Part shown: one piece after another, positions 1 through 6,377 of the stretch
Position numbering within the stretch: position 1 is the stretch's first letter
Layout: the number at the start of each line of letters is the position of its first letter
Position numbers and translations under genes: made by a program
From: an uncultured Acidobacteriota bacterium
GTDB taxonomy: Bacteria; Acidobacteriota; JAAYUB01
Length of the DNA: 6,703 nt
NCBI GenBank assembly: GCA_937925645.1
Contig: CALAMB010000083.1
Location: 1-6,703 of the forward strand
Reading direction: 5' to 3'
The notes under the pieces: model-generated
What the model was told of the DNA's origin: nothing
Seen by the model: the letters and a program-made list of their open reading frames with translations, nothing else
The model's database searches: none

Positions 1-3000
1 CGCCACGCAGTTCGAAGTCCATGTCATCGGCGCCGTCGGGATCCATGGCGTGGCCATTGACGTTCACCCGCAGGTCCTGACCCTCATCCACCCACACTTG
101 GAACCAGTCCGCGTCCTTGGTGCCCCAGTCATCCATGATGAGGCGCAGGTTGCTGTAGACGCCGGGGATGATCACCGCCGCGGCGGTTTGGTCATCGTTC
201 TCCTCGTAGGCGTCGTCCTGGTCGGTGAGGGTGAAGCGCCAGTCGCTCTCGTCGCTGATCCACGGCTCCGCCGCGCGGCTGACCCGGACCCGGCACTGCT
301 GGGACGAAGCGAAGGGCGCGATCCACAGGTAGGAACCGTCATCGGGCGTGGCCGGCGTCTCCAGGAACCAGAAGCCGCCGCCGTCGGTGCTGTATTCGAT
401 GGTCACGTCGCCCAGGTACTCGGAACTGGTCCAGGTGATCTCATGGACCAGGCCCACCGACCAGATCTCCCCGCCGTTGGGCGAGGTGACGGTGATGGTG
501 GGCAGGGGCGGCGACAGGGTGAACGCGCCGTCGCTCACGTCCAGCGGATCGCCGTCGGTCTCGTAGATCCGCACCAGGCAGAGGTCCGACGGCTCGTCGG
601 GCACCGTCCAGTCGTAGGCGCCGTCGTTGGCGGTGGCCGCCGCCACCTCCTGCCAGAGGCCGCCCGAGTCGGTGGAGTACTCGATGCGGACGTCACCCAC
701 CGTCCCCGAGGTGCTCCAGGTGACGGACTGGACGGTGCCGGCCAGCCAGTCCTCGCCGCCGTTGGGCGACAGGACCGTCACCGAGGACGCCGGCGTGGCC
801 GTGGACGCCTCGGCGCTGTAAGCGCTGACCACCTGGTTCACGTTCTGGCCGTGGGGCTCCGTCACCGTCTCCACGACGAAATAGTAGGGCGTGGAGGGGT
901 CCAGGCCGGTGACGTCCAGAGAACCGGTGGACTTGTCCGGCGTGGCGCCGGCGGGGCTGTAGCCGCTGCCAGAGGTGGCGCTGACGTACACGCCGTAATG
1001 ACCGTCGTCGCCCGCGTACGGGATGGGGTCCCAGGACACGCGCACCGAGCTGTTGGTGAGGGGCGCGGCCGCCACGTTGGCCGGGGCGACCGTCTGGGTG
1101 TCGGCCCAGTCGGGGTCCTTGCCGCCGAGAAAGGCCTGCAGCGCCGGGTCGCTGGTGGACAGGGCGTTGTAGCCGATGTCGGTTTCGGTATCCTGAAGAT
1201 TCACCAGGTTGGCCAGCGACGCGGGGATGTCGCCGCTGAACATGTTGCCCCGAAGGTACAACTGCTCCAGGGAAGTCACGGTACCCAGTTCACTGGGGAT
1301 GGGTCCCGTCAGGGAGTTCTGGGCGACATGCAGCAGCCGGAGCTGGCTGAGGGAACCGATCCAGGCGGGCAGGCCGCCCGTCAGGTCGTTGTCGGAAAGA
1401 TACAGCTCGACCAGGTTGGTGAGATTGGCCAGCTCCACCGGCAGGCTTCCCGTCAGGTTGTTTTCGCTCAGGTTGATAAAATCCAGATTAGTCAGATATC
1501 CGATCTCGGGGGGGATTGGGCCGCTGAAATCATTTCTTTCCAGGCCGAGATAGACGAGCTGGGTCATATTGCTGAACCAGGCGGGCAGATTGCCGTCCAG
1601 GAGATTGCCGCCTAAATCGAGCAGAATCATATAGGTCAGACTACCCAGCTCCGTGGGCAGATTGCCGCTGAGCTGGTTGTCGCCCAGGTCCAGATGCTGC
1701 AAGAGCGGCAGATTGCCCAACTCGGCCGGGATCGCGCCGTCCAGCTGGTTATGTCGCAGCTCCAAGCCGAGCAGCGAGGAGAGGTTGCCGATCTCCGCGG
1801 GGATGCCCCCGGTCAGCAGGTTATTCCTAAGATTCAAACGCTCTAGTGCTGTGAGATTGCCCAGTTGGGTGGGAATACTTCCGAGAAGCTGGTTGTAGCT
1901 CAGATTCAGGCGGATGAGCTGCGTCAACGTGCCCAACCAGGTGGGGATAGTGCCGGAAATCTGGTTGCTGTATACATGGAGTTGCTGCAAATTGGTCAGG
2001 TTGGACAGCTCCACCGGCAGGCTCCCCGTCAGGTTGTTTTCGCTCAGGTTGATGAAATACAAATTGGTCAGATATCCGATCTCGGGGGGGATCGGGCCGC
2101 TGAAATCGTTCCTTTCCAGGCTGAGATGGGCGAGCTGGGTCAAATCACCCAGCCAGACGGGCAGATTGCCGTCCAGGAGATTGACGCCTAAATCGAGCTG
2201 ATTCAGGTCGGTCAGATAACCCAGCTCCGTGGGCAGATTGCCGCTGAGCTGGTTATCGCCCAGGTCCAACTGCTGCAAGAGCGGCAGATTGCCCAATTCG
2301 GCCGGGATCGCGCCGTCCAGCTGGTTATGCCGCAGGTACAGGCCGAGCAGCGAGGAGAGGTTGCCGATCTCCGCGGGGATGCCCCCGGTCAACTGGCAAT
2401 TGGAGAGATTCAGTAACTGGAGGTTCGTCAGGGCGCCGATGTCGCCCGGGATTTCGCCCAGCAGCGGATTGTCTCTCAAAGACAGAGTTTCCAGCGCGCC
2501 CAGGGAGTCGATCCAGACGGGGATGGTGCCGGTGATCTGGTTGTCGCTGATGATCAGCATGCGGAGGTTGACCAGGTTGGACCATTCCACCGGCAGGCTG
2601 CCGGTGAAGGCGTTATCGGACAGGTCCAGTTCCTGCAGATTGGTGAGGGTGCCCAGCCAGGCCGGCAGATTGCCCTCGAGAGTGTTCTGTGCCACCCCGA
2701 AGTTGCGCAGGTTGATCAGCCCGCCCATGGCGGCCGGAAGCGTGCCCCACAGTTGGTTAGTGGAGAGATCCAGAGTGGACAGGTTGACGCAGTAACCGAT
2801 CTCGTCTGGGATATTGCCGCTCAACTGGTTTTGGGATAAGCGGAGAGTCATCAGACTCGTGCACAGGCCGATTTCCGTTGGAATGGCGCCGGTCAATCCG
2901 TTTTCCTGGAGTGCCAGGTTGATCAGGTTGGCCAGGTTGCCGATCTGGGCGGGAATGGGGTTCGGCAGGTTGTTGCCGATGATCCGTAATGCCTCCAGAT

Positions 3001-3322
3001 AGGCGAAATCACCGATCTCCGGCGGCAGGGCGCCGTCCAGATTGTTGTATCTCAGGTCTATCGCCGTCACGTGATCGGACGACACGGTGATGCCGAACCA
3101 GTTTCCCTCGGTGCCGGGCATGGCGAAGCCGTCCAGATCGAGGGGCGGTTCCTTCCAGCCGGTATTGGTATGCCAGCCGTCGCCGCTGGTGTCGTTGTAC
3201 AAGGCGATGAGGGCCACCCGTTCCGCTGACGGGATGGCGGCGCTGAGCCAACCGGCCATGACCAGCGGAACGACCAGCACGCCCACCCGGCACTTGCGGA
3301 ATAACTGAATATGAACGTCCAT
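1..3322 (-). CDS. Exported leucine-rich-repeat protein with FN3, two Kre9-like modules and PPC domain (3' end outside window)
   Basis: The frame stays open from ATG at 3322 to the left edge, giving 1107 visible residues and no stop. Residues 1-29 look like a signal peptide: basic RKCR, hydrophobic core from VGVLVV, and a possible cut after SAA. Residues 34-84 form an N-cap of the bacterial plant-type LRR kind (ALIALYNDTSGDGW, then NWFGITV), but without the cysteines of the plant CxWxGVxC cap. Residues 85-708 are 26 gapless 24-residue LRRs of the form LxxLxLxxNxLxGxIPxxLGxLxx. Residues about 745-842 resemble fibronectin type III. Residues about 848-936 and 942-1032 are two copies of the module with SPNGGExW, IEYSTDxGG and a WxVPD-like motif (Kre9/Knh1-like). 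From 1036 (DDAYEENDD, DADWFQVWVDEG) a PPC domain begins. The start is supported by GGGAGGAG four bases upstream. The likely role is extracellular or surface-anchored protein or glycan binding; the ligand is unknown. An anchoring or sorting domain may lie beyond the edge. Confidence 0.95.
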   Translation of the reverse strand, partial: MDVHIQLFRKCRVGVLVVPLVMAGWLSAAIPSAERVALIALYNDTSGDGWHTNTGWKEPPLDLDGFAMPGTEGNWFGITVSSDHVTAIDLRYNNLDGALPPEIGDFAYLEALRIIGNNLPNPIPAQIGNLANLINLALQENGLTGAIPTEIGLCTSLMTLRLSQNQLSGNIPDEIGYCVNLSTLDLSTNQLWGTLPAAMGGLINLRNFGVAQNTLEGNLPAWLGTLTNLQELDLSDNAFTGSLPVEWSNLVNLRMLIISDNQITGTIPVWIDSLGALETLSLRDNPLLGEIPGDIGALTNLQLLNLSNCQLTGGIPAEIGNLSSLLGLYLRHNQLDGAIPAELGNLPLLQQLDLGDNQLSGNLPTELGYLTDLNQLDLGVNLLDGNLPVWLGDLTQLAHLSLERNDFSGPIPPEIGYLTNLYFINLSENNLTGSLPVELSNLTNLQQLHVYSNQISGTIPTWLGTLTQLIRLNLSYNQLLGSIPTQLGNLTALERLNLRNNLLTGGIPAEIGNLSSLLGLELRHNQLDGAIPAELGNLPLLQHLDLGDNQLSGNLPTELGSLTYMILLDLGGNLLDGNLPAWFSNMTQLVYLGLERNDFSGPIPPEIGYLTNLDFINLSENNLTGSLPVELANLTNLVELYLSDNDLTGGLPAWIGSLSQLRLLHVAQNSLTGPIPSELGTVTSLEQLYLRGNMFSGDIPASLANLVNLQDTETDIGYNALSTSDPALQAFLGGKDPDWADTQTVAPANVAAAPLTNSSVRVSWDPIPYAGDDGHYGVYVSATSGSGYSPAGATPDKSTGSLDVTGLDPSTPYYFVVETVTEPHGQNVNQVVSAYSAEASTATPASSVTVLSPNGGEDWLAGTVQSVTWSTSGTVGDVRIEYSTDSGGLWQEVAAATANDGAYDWTVPDEPSDLCLVRIYETDGDPLDVSDGAFTLSPPLPTITVTSPNGGEIWSVGLVHEITWTSSEYLGDVTIEYSTDGGGFWFLETPATPDDGSYLWIAPFASSQQCRVRVSRAAEPWISDESDWRFTLTDQDDAYEENDDQTAAAVIIPGVYSNLRLIMDDWGTKDADWFQVWVDEGQDLRVNVNGHAMDPDGADDMDFELRG
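1415..1846 (-). repeat. LRR block copy B (repeats 18-23), duplicate of 1991-2422
   Basis: This stretch encodes residues 493-636. Repeat 19 differs from repeat 11 at one residue, repeat 23 from 15 at two, and repeats 20 and 22 from 12 and 14 at three each. Repeat 21 is the most diverged from its partner (nine changes from repeat 13). An unequal crossover that duplicated eight repeats, or later gene conversion over about 400 bp, would explain the pattern. Confidence 0.88.
1991..2422 (-). repeat. LRR block copy A (repeats 10-15), duplicated at 1415-1846
   Basis: This stretch encodes repeats 10-15 (residues 301-444). It matches repeats 18-23 at an exact 576-bp offset, which is 8 x 72 bp. My residue-by-residue count gives 121 of 144 identical amino acids (84%). 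By eye the DNA is roughly 90% identical over about 2007-2391. Similarity falls off sharply in the flanking repeats 9 and 16, so only six of the eight units in the period are alike. Confidence 0.88.
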
Positions 3323-3326
3323 GGAA

Positions 3327-3334
3327 CTCCTCCC
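3327..3334 (-). promoter_or_regulatory. Shine-Dalgarno of the LRR gene
   Basis: The minus strand reads GGGAGGAG followed by TTCC and ATG. This is a strong anti-16S match just upstream of the ATG at 3322. It fixes that start in preference to the next in-frame ATG at codon 22, which would cut off most of the signal peptide. Confidence 0.85.
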
Positions 3335-3445
3335 TGATTGTTAGCGCCGGACGCGCGGACGGACTTCCGCCATCTTCGATGAATCGCCCCGTGCCGTGCC
3401 GGCGCCTGGCTATCAGGCCGGACTGCAGCTCCCGGCCCCGGCGCC

Positions 3446-3460
3446 TATCAAAAATTGATA
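3446..3460. promoter_or_regulatory. 15-nt palindrome TATCAA-AAA-TTGATA, possible operator
   Basis: The perfect inverted repeat has 6-bp arms and a 3-bp centre. It sits about 10-24 bases downstream of the transcription start predicted from the promoter at 3476-3505. A repressor bound here would block initiation or early elongation of the LRR gene. Alternatively it may form a short AT-rich hairpin in the leader RNA. No regulator is encoded in the window. Confidence 0.4.
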
Positions 3461-3475
3461 CATTTAATTTGCTAA

Positions 3476-3505
3476 ATTATATATCCGGAAACTCGAATAT
3501 GTCAA
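3476..3505 (-). promoter_or_regulatory. Consensus sigma70-type promoter of the LRR gene
   Basis: The minus strand has TTGACA (3505-3500), an 18-bp spacer, then TATAAT (3481-3476). Both hexamers match the housekeeping consensus exactly, in an AT-rich pocket of otherwise GC-rich DNA. Initiation would fall near 3469 and give a leader of about 147 nt before the ATG at 3322. It is the best promoter candidate I found in the window. Confidence 0.72.
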
Positions 3506-3691
3506 ATGCGCCGAGGCCGGCCAGCCACACCCGGCATCAGAATCACCGTGTCGTTCCAACTGTATGGTTGGTGTCGGAAAATTGGGGTTGGGTGAAAAAG
3601 ACTCCGCAAAAAGGATCGATCCCGCGCGTTCGGGCGAAATCCGAGTCAGATTTCAGCCACGGAAAACGGCCGCCCCCCGGCGCCCATTGCA

Positions 3692-3713
3692 CAGCCGCTT
3701 TGTCCAAAGGCTG
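3692..3713. other. Short imperfect hairpin in the gap downstream of the Asp-box gene
   Basis: The plus strand has CAGCCGCTTT, a GTCC loop, then AAAGGCTG: eight base pairs with a two-base bulge. A second weak hairpin (GAAATC, 7-nt loop, GATTTC) lies at 3636-3654. Neither is followed by a T-run in the minus-strand direction, so a rho-independent terminator for the upstream gene is not convincing. Confidence 0.25.
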
Positions 3714-3888
3714 GCAGACATCATTATACCGTTTAGGAATTGTTTGATAGGTGGGCAGATTCCAGTGAAGTCTGGCGCCGATTATGCGCAATTATTTTAG
3801 ACGGGCTGCTAGAATTGAACGATTTTTTGATTTTTGTGGTAAACACCCAGTATGCCTTGGCTGGTTGTATGTTCGATGATGGAACCGG

Positions 3889-5976
3889 TCAACGCGGATA
3901 TCCATCGGATAGTTCCACTTGAAGCAGGATCAAATCCAAAATGTTGACTTTGCCGTCTATCCCGATATCGCCCCGGTGGGGATCCTCCAAACTGTGATCA
4001 CCACTCAGATAACGGCCCAGAAAGTCGGTGTCGGCAACATTGACCTGGCCGTCCGCGTTGACGTCTGAAGAGGCCTGCAGTATCTGGAGACCGTTGCTTG
4101 TCCCGGTATAGATATCACCGGAATAATACGGATTCACCACCAGTACTGAAATACCCGGTATCAGGCCTGCGTTGATCGCTCGCCAACTCCAGTAAGATCC
4201 GCCGTCCCGGCTCCGATAGACTTTTTTGTAATAACCCGCGTACAATGTGTCGGCGTGTTGTGGATCGAGCGTCAGACTCACTATGTCATGCTCGTACATT
4301 GAATTCCAAAGATACTCCCAGTCGACTCCACCATCATCGCTTCGGAATATTCCACTTTCCGCTGGGACTGCATAGAGGATGGCCGGGTCTGCCGGATCAA
4401 TGGCCATGGTCCGGATATGCCAACGACCGGTCAATCCGCTCTCATACCAGGTCATCCCGCCGTCATGACTGTAAATCACGCCGGTGGTGCCGGGGCAACA
4501 GTTCCTCAGACCTGCGTACAGATTCAACGGGTTGACAGGATCGATGATCAACACCTCGATAGACTCGGGCAACACGTACACCCACGTGTCACCCCCGTCC
4601 GTGCTTTTATATAAACTGAAATATGTGCCAGCATATAGTTCGAGTGAATTGAGCGAATTGATCGCCAGGCAGTGGACGGATTCCCAGTAGCCCAAATTCA
4701 GTTGTTGCCATGTGCCTCCCCCATCGGAGCTGCGACAGACTCCGTTCCCGTCCGTGCCCGCGAAAACCCTGGACGGTTCCAAAGGATCGACGGCCAAGGA
4801 TAAAATGCGCAAGTTGATCAATCCTGTATTTGCCGGCGACCAGGTGGCTCCCCGGTCATCAGACCGAAACACCCCCCCAGGATTTGCGCCGATGTAGATC
4901 GTGTCCGGGTGGAGCGGATCTACGGCGATGCTGCTGATATTCAACGGTTGGAAACCCGCCAGAGGAAACCAGGACTGCCCACCATCCTGACTCTCAAAGA
5001 CACCGTTTCCCGACGTCCCGACAAAAAGAACTTGTGAATTTGCCGGGGAAAGCACGAGGCAACTCAACCACCGGTTGGTCAGACCATCATCGCATATTTC
5101 CCAGTTCATGCCACCGTTGGTGGACTTGAAGAGATTACCCATGCCACCAGTATCACCTGAATCCGCGGCATAGAATACGCCTGGCTGGTCCGGATCGGAT
5201 TCGAGCGAGCTGATTGACTCCTCAAGGCATGATGACCAGGATTGTCCTCCATTCACACTCTTGAAAATGGAACTATTTTGGCTCGAGATCATCAACAAGG
5301 TCAAACTGTCAGACGGATCTACGGCCACATCCCAAATTCTCCTGTCGGAAACACGATTCCAATGGATTCCTTCGTCAGCTGAGATGTATAATCCATTATT
5401 TCCACCCGCGTAGATCAGGTTGTCCGGTGGCCCTGCGAACGCGAAACAACGAATCATGACGTTGTCTACTAGTCCCTCGGTCGCAATCGCCCAGCTGGCA
5501 CCGTCATCCGTGCTGCGATGGATCTTTCCTGGCAGGATCGACGCGAAAACTGTCAGATGATTGAACGGATGAACTGATAAGGTATAGATATCCTGAATGT
5601 TGTCATCCAGAAAGACGTCCTGCCAGGAGAGTCCGCCGTTGGTCGTCTTGTAGATGCCTTTGCCATAAACACCGGCGAAGAATGTTCCCGGAATGTCAGG
5701 ATCCGTCACCACACGTCGAACTGCATAGCCGCCATATGTTTGCTTCGGAATGCCCTCATTTGCCGGGGACCAGGTGTGCCCTTCATCGTCGCTCCGAAAC
5801 AAGCCGCTGGTGACAGTCCCGACCAGGAGTAACGGCGGATCGCTGGAATCCGCTGCAAGATCCAGTACATGGCCCCCTGAAGGGCCCTCCACGGTCCAGT
5901 GATTGATTCCGGCCAGACTGACAATCGATATCATCAGTCCAATGAAGACCGTCGCCACAATTCGCATGATTCCCAT
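3889..5976 (-). CDS. Exported Asp-box double beta-propeller protein with C-terminal type I dockerin
   Basis: The complete frame is 695 residues, ending in TGA. Residues 4-22 look like a signal peptide (MRIVATV then a hydrophobic run), with a likely cut after S-L-A. Thirteen Asp-boxes of the SxDxGxTW type follow at residues 62, 111, 155, 199, 240, 285, 329, 372, 416, 458, 503, 546 and 589, spaced 41-49 residues. Each is preceded by a VDPxxPxxLYAGT-like strand. A 14th blade (about 608-635) lacks the box, so two seven-bladed propellers are likely, as in sortilin/VPS10, Ycf48 and GH74 relatives. Residues 638-649 (DVNADGQVNVAD) and 670-681 (DIGIDGKVNILD) are the two calcium-binding repeats of a type I dockerin. 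The protein probably binds an extracellular polymer and docks to a cohesin. I do not see a GH74 or sialidase active site, so enzyme activity is not claimed. Confidence 0.95.
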   Translation of the reverse strand: MGIMRIVATVFIGLMISIVSLAGINHWTVEGPSGGHVLDLAADSSDPPLLLVGTVTSGLFRSDDEGHTWSPANEGIPKQTYGGYAVRRVVTDPDIPGTFFAGVYGKGIYKTTNGGLSWQDVFLDDNIQDIYTLSVHPFNHLTVFASILPGKIHRSTDDGASWAIATEGLVDNVMIRCFAFAGPPDNLIYAGGNNGLYISADEGIHWNRVSDRRIWDVAVDPSDSLTLLMISSQNSSIFKSVNGGQSWSSCLEESISSLESDPDQPGVFYAADSGDTGGMGNLFKSTNGGMNWEICDDGLTNRWLSCLVLSPANSQVLFVGTSGNGVFESQDGGQSWFPLAGFQPLNISSIAVDPLHPDTIYIGANPGGVFRSDDRGATWSPANTGLINLRILSLAVDPLEPSRVFAGTDGNGVCRSSDGGGTWQQLNLGYWESVHCLAINSLNSLELYAGTYFSLYKSTDGGDTWVYVLPESIEVLIIDPVNPLNLYAGLRNCCPGTTGVIYSHDGGMTWYESGLTGRWHIRTMAIDPADPAILYAVPAESGIFRSDDGGVDWEYLWNSMYEHDIVSLTLDPQHADTLYAGYYKKVYRSRDGGSYWSWRAINAGLIPGISVLVVNPYYSGDIYTGTSNGLQILQASSDVNADGQVNVADTDFLGRYLSGDHSLEDPHRGDIGIDGKVNILDLILLQVELSDGYPR
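4189..5793 (-). repeat. 13 Asp-box repeats at about 44-residue period
   Basis: The boxes run from SDDEGHTW (residue 62) to SRDGGSYW (residue 589). They include STNGGMNW, SQDGGQSW, SSDGGGTW and STDGGDTW. Successive distances are 49, 44, 44, 41, 45, 44, 43, 44, 42, 45, 43 and 43 residues. The units are diverged in sequence, unlike the recently duplicated LRR block of the neighbouring gene. Confidence 0.9.
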
Positions 5977-5978
5977 CG

Positions 5979-5985
5979 CCTCCCC
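5979..5985 (-). promoter_or_regulatory. Shine-Dalgarno of the Asp-box gene; start ambiguous between codons 1 and 4
   Basis: GGGGAGG lies only two bases before the first ATG (5976-5974) and 11 bases before the ATG at codon 4 (5967-5965). Neither spacing is ideal. Starting at codon 4 gives the tidier signal peptide (MRIVATV). The longer form is kept here by convention; the mature protein would be the same. Confidence 0.55.
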
Positions 5986-6065
5986 TGTTTATCTGTAAAT
6001 GTTCAGTCGAATTGTGAATGGTGATTTTAGTCTCGATTTCTCATCACAAACAAGAGGATTTGAAA

Positions 6066-6094
6066 ATTTTACTATCGCGCTGAAGCTTTTTGAA
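6066..6094 (-). promoter_or_regulatory. Candidate promoter of the Asp-box gene
   Basis: The minus strand reads TTCAAA (6094-6089), a 17-bp spacer and TAAAAT (6071-6066), matching the sigma70 consensus at 4 and 5 of 6 positions. A second option nearer the gene is TTGTTT, 18 bp, then TAAAAT. The surrounding 5990-6090 is clearly AT-richer than its neighbours, as expected for a promoter zone. Confidence 0.4.
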
Positions 6095-6110
6095 GCCGGT
6101 TACAACCGGC
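6095..6110. other. Perfect 16-nt hairpin GCCGGTT-AC-AACCGGC
   Basis: Seven-base arms flank a two-base centre (in RNA more likely six pairs with a four-base loop). It directly abuts the -35 box of the candidate promoter. In the minus-strand direction TTCAAAAAG follows rather than a U-tract, so it is at best a weak terminator for the gene at 6353. It could also be a protein-binding palindrome. Confidence 0.4.
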
Positions 6111-6318
6111 GTGGGACCGAACGGGCCGGGCGGTTTGCCGCCCCAATCAGTTGAATCACTGATGGAAAGATCGTCCCCGAGCGTTGCCACCCTCCCGCAT
6201 TCGGGCACAATCCATGAGTCGGATCTGCGATCTCGTCCGGATCACGCACTATCGGCAGGCGGTCGCGTGCAACGCGGTGGCGGTTCTGGCGGATCCGGAA
6301 CTCTTGTCCCGGACACGG

Positions 6319-6346
6319 AGGCCCGTTCGGGGCCTGCCGGGAGGCC
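6319..6346. other. Two overlapping, mutually exclusive GC hairpins
   Basis: AGGCCC-GTTCG-GGGCCT (6319-6335) and GGCCT-GCCGGG-AGGCC (6331-6346) share the central GGCCT arm, so only one can form at a time. They lie 7-34 bases downstream of the FGE-fold stop codon and have no following T-run. Confidence 0.4.
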
Positions 6347-6377
6347 GGCTGGTTATGGCGCCGCTCGCACCAGCCGG
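6345..6377. repeat. 8-bp perfect inverted repeat straddling the stop codon of the FGE-fold gene
   Basis: CCGGCTGG (6345-6352) and CCAGCCGG (6370-6377) are exact complements separated by 17 bases, which contain the TAA stop (6355-6353). One arm encodes part of the conserved GFRLV end; the other is immediately 3' of the stop. In the transcript it would form a stable stem closing over the end of the reading frame. Confidence 0.6.

Larger units (their letters stand above)
1199..3070 (-). repeat. Array of 26 perfect-length 24-residue (72-bp) plant-type LRRs
   Basis: Translating the minus strand gives 26 consecutive units, each exactly 24 residues, covering residues 85-708. Examples are LINLALQENGLTGAIPTEIG and LEQLYLRGNMFSGDIPASLA (first 20 residues of each). 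There is no insertion or island anywhere. A 27th degenerate unit (LQDTETDIGYNALSTS) acts as the C-terminal cap before the linker to FN3. The GxIP signature places these in the plant-specific LRR class, which forms a superhelical solenoid with the LxxLxL strand on the concave binding face. Confidence 0.93.
3323..3888. other. 566-bp intergenic region between the Asp-box gene and the LRR gene
   Basis: The left part (3323-3505) holds the Shine-Dalgarno, leader, palindrome and promoter of the LRR gene. The remainder (3506-3888) shows no convincing gene. Short open frames exist on both strands, but they lack a good Shine-Dalgarno and any recognisable family. An isolated TATAAT at 3728-3723 on the minus strand has no matching -35 box. 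I see no clear terminator after the stop at 3889. Confidence 0.6.
5977..6352. other. 376-bp intergenic region between the FGE-fold gene and the Asp-box gene
   Basis: The right-hand third is GC-rich and holds hairpins close to the FGE-fold stop codon. The left-hand 100 bases are AT-rich and carry the promoter and Shine-Dalgarno of the Asp-box gene. The middle (about 6111-6318) shows no gene, no T-rich terminator, and no stretch resembling the end of the FGE-fold gene that could serve as a template repeat. Confidence 0.6.

Noticed and set aside
50..1615. Long plus-strand open frame of 521 codons
   Set aside because: It is antisense to the LRR/FN3/Kre9 coding frame. Its product is low-complexity (V, G, R, Q-rich), mirrors the repeats, and matches no family. 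The minus-strand frame has clear domains throughout.
2229..2795. Plus-strand open frame of 188 codons with a repetitive SRSxCCKSGRLPNSAGI pattern
   Set aside because: The periodicity is the shadow of the 72-bp LRR units on the opposite strand, not an independent gene.
3379..3747. Plus-strand 122-codon frame across the promoter region
   Set aside because: There is no supporting ribosome site or family. It crosses the AT-rich minus-strand promoter and has the composition of noncoding DNA.
3543..3791. Minus-strand 82-codon frame starting at TTG in the intergenic gap
   Set aside because: It has no Shine-Dalgarno, a rare start codon and no recognisable domain, and it competes with overlapping frames on both strands.
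3889..5976. Annotation as a sialidase or GH74 xyloglucanase on the strength of the Asp-boxes
   Set aside because: Asp-boxes are structural. I could not identify the arginine triad or catalytic acids of those enzymes, so only the fold is claimed.
6111..6318. DGR template repeat downstream of the FGE-fold gene
   Set aside because: I compared this stretch by eye with 6353-6470 on both strands and found no matching framework. The reverse transcriptase is also absent from the window.
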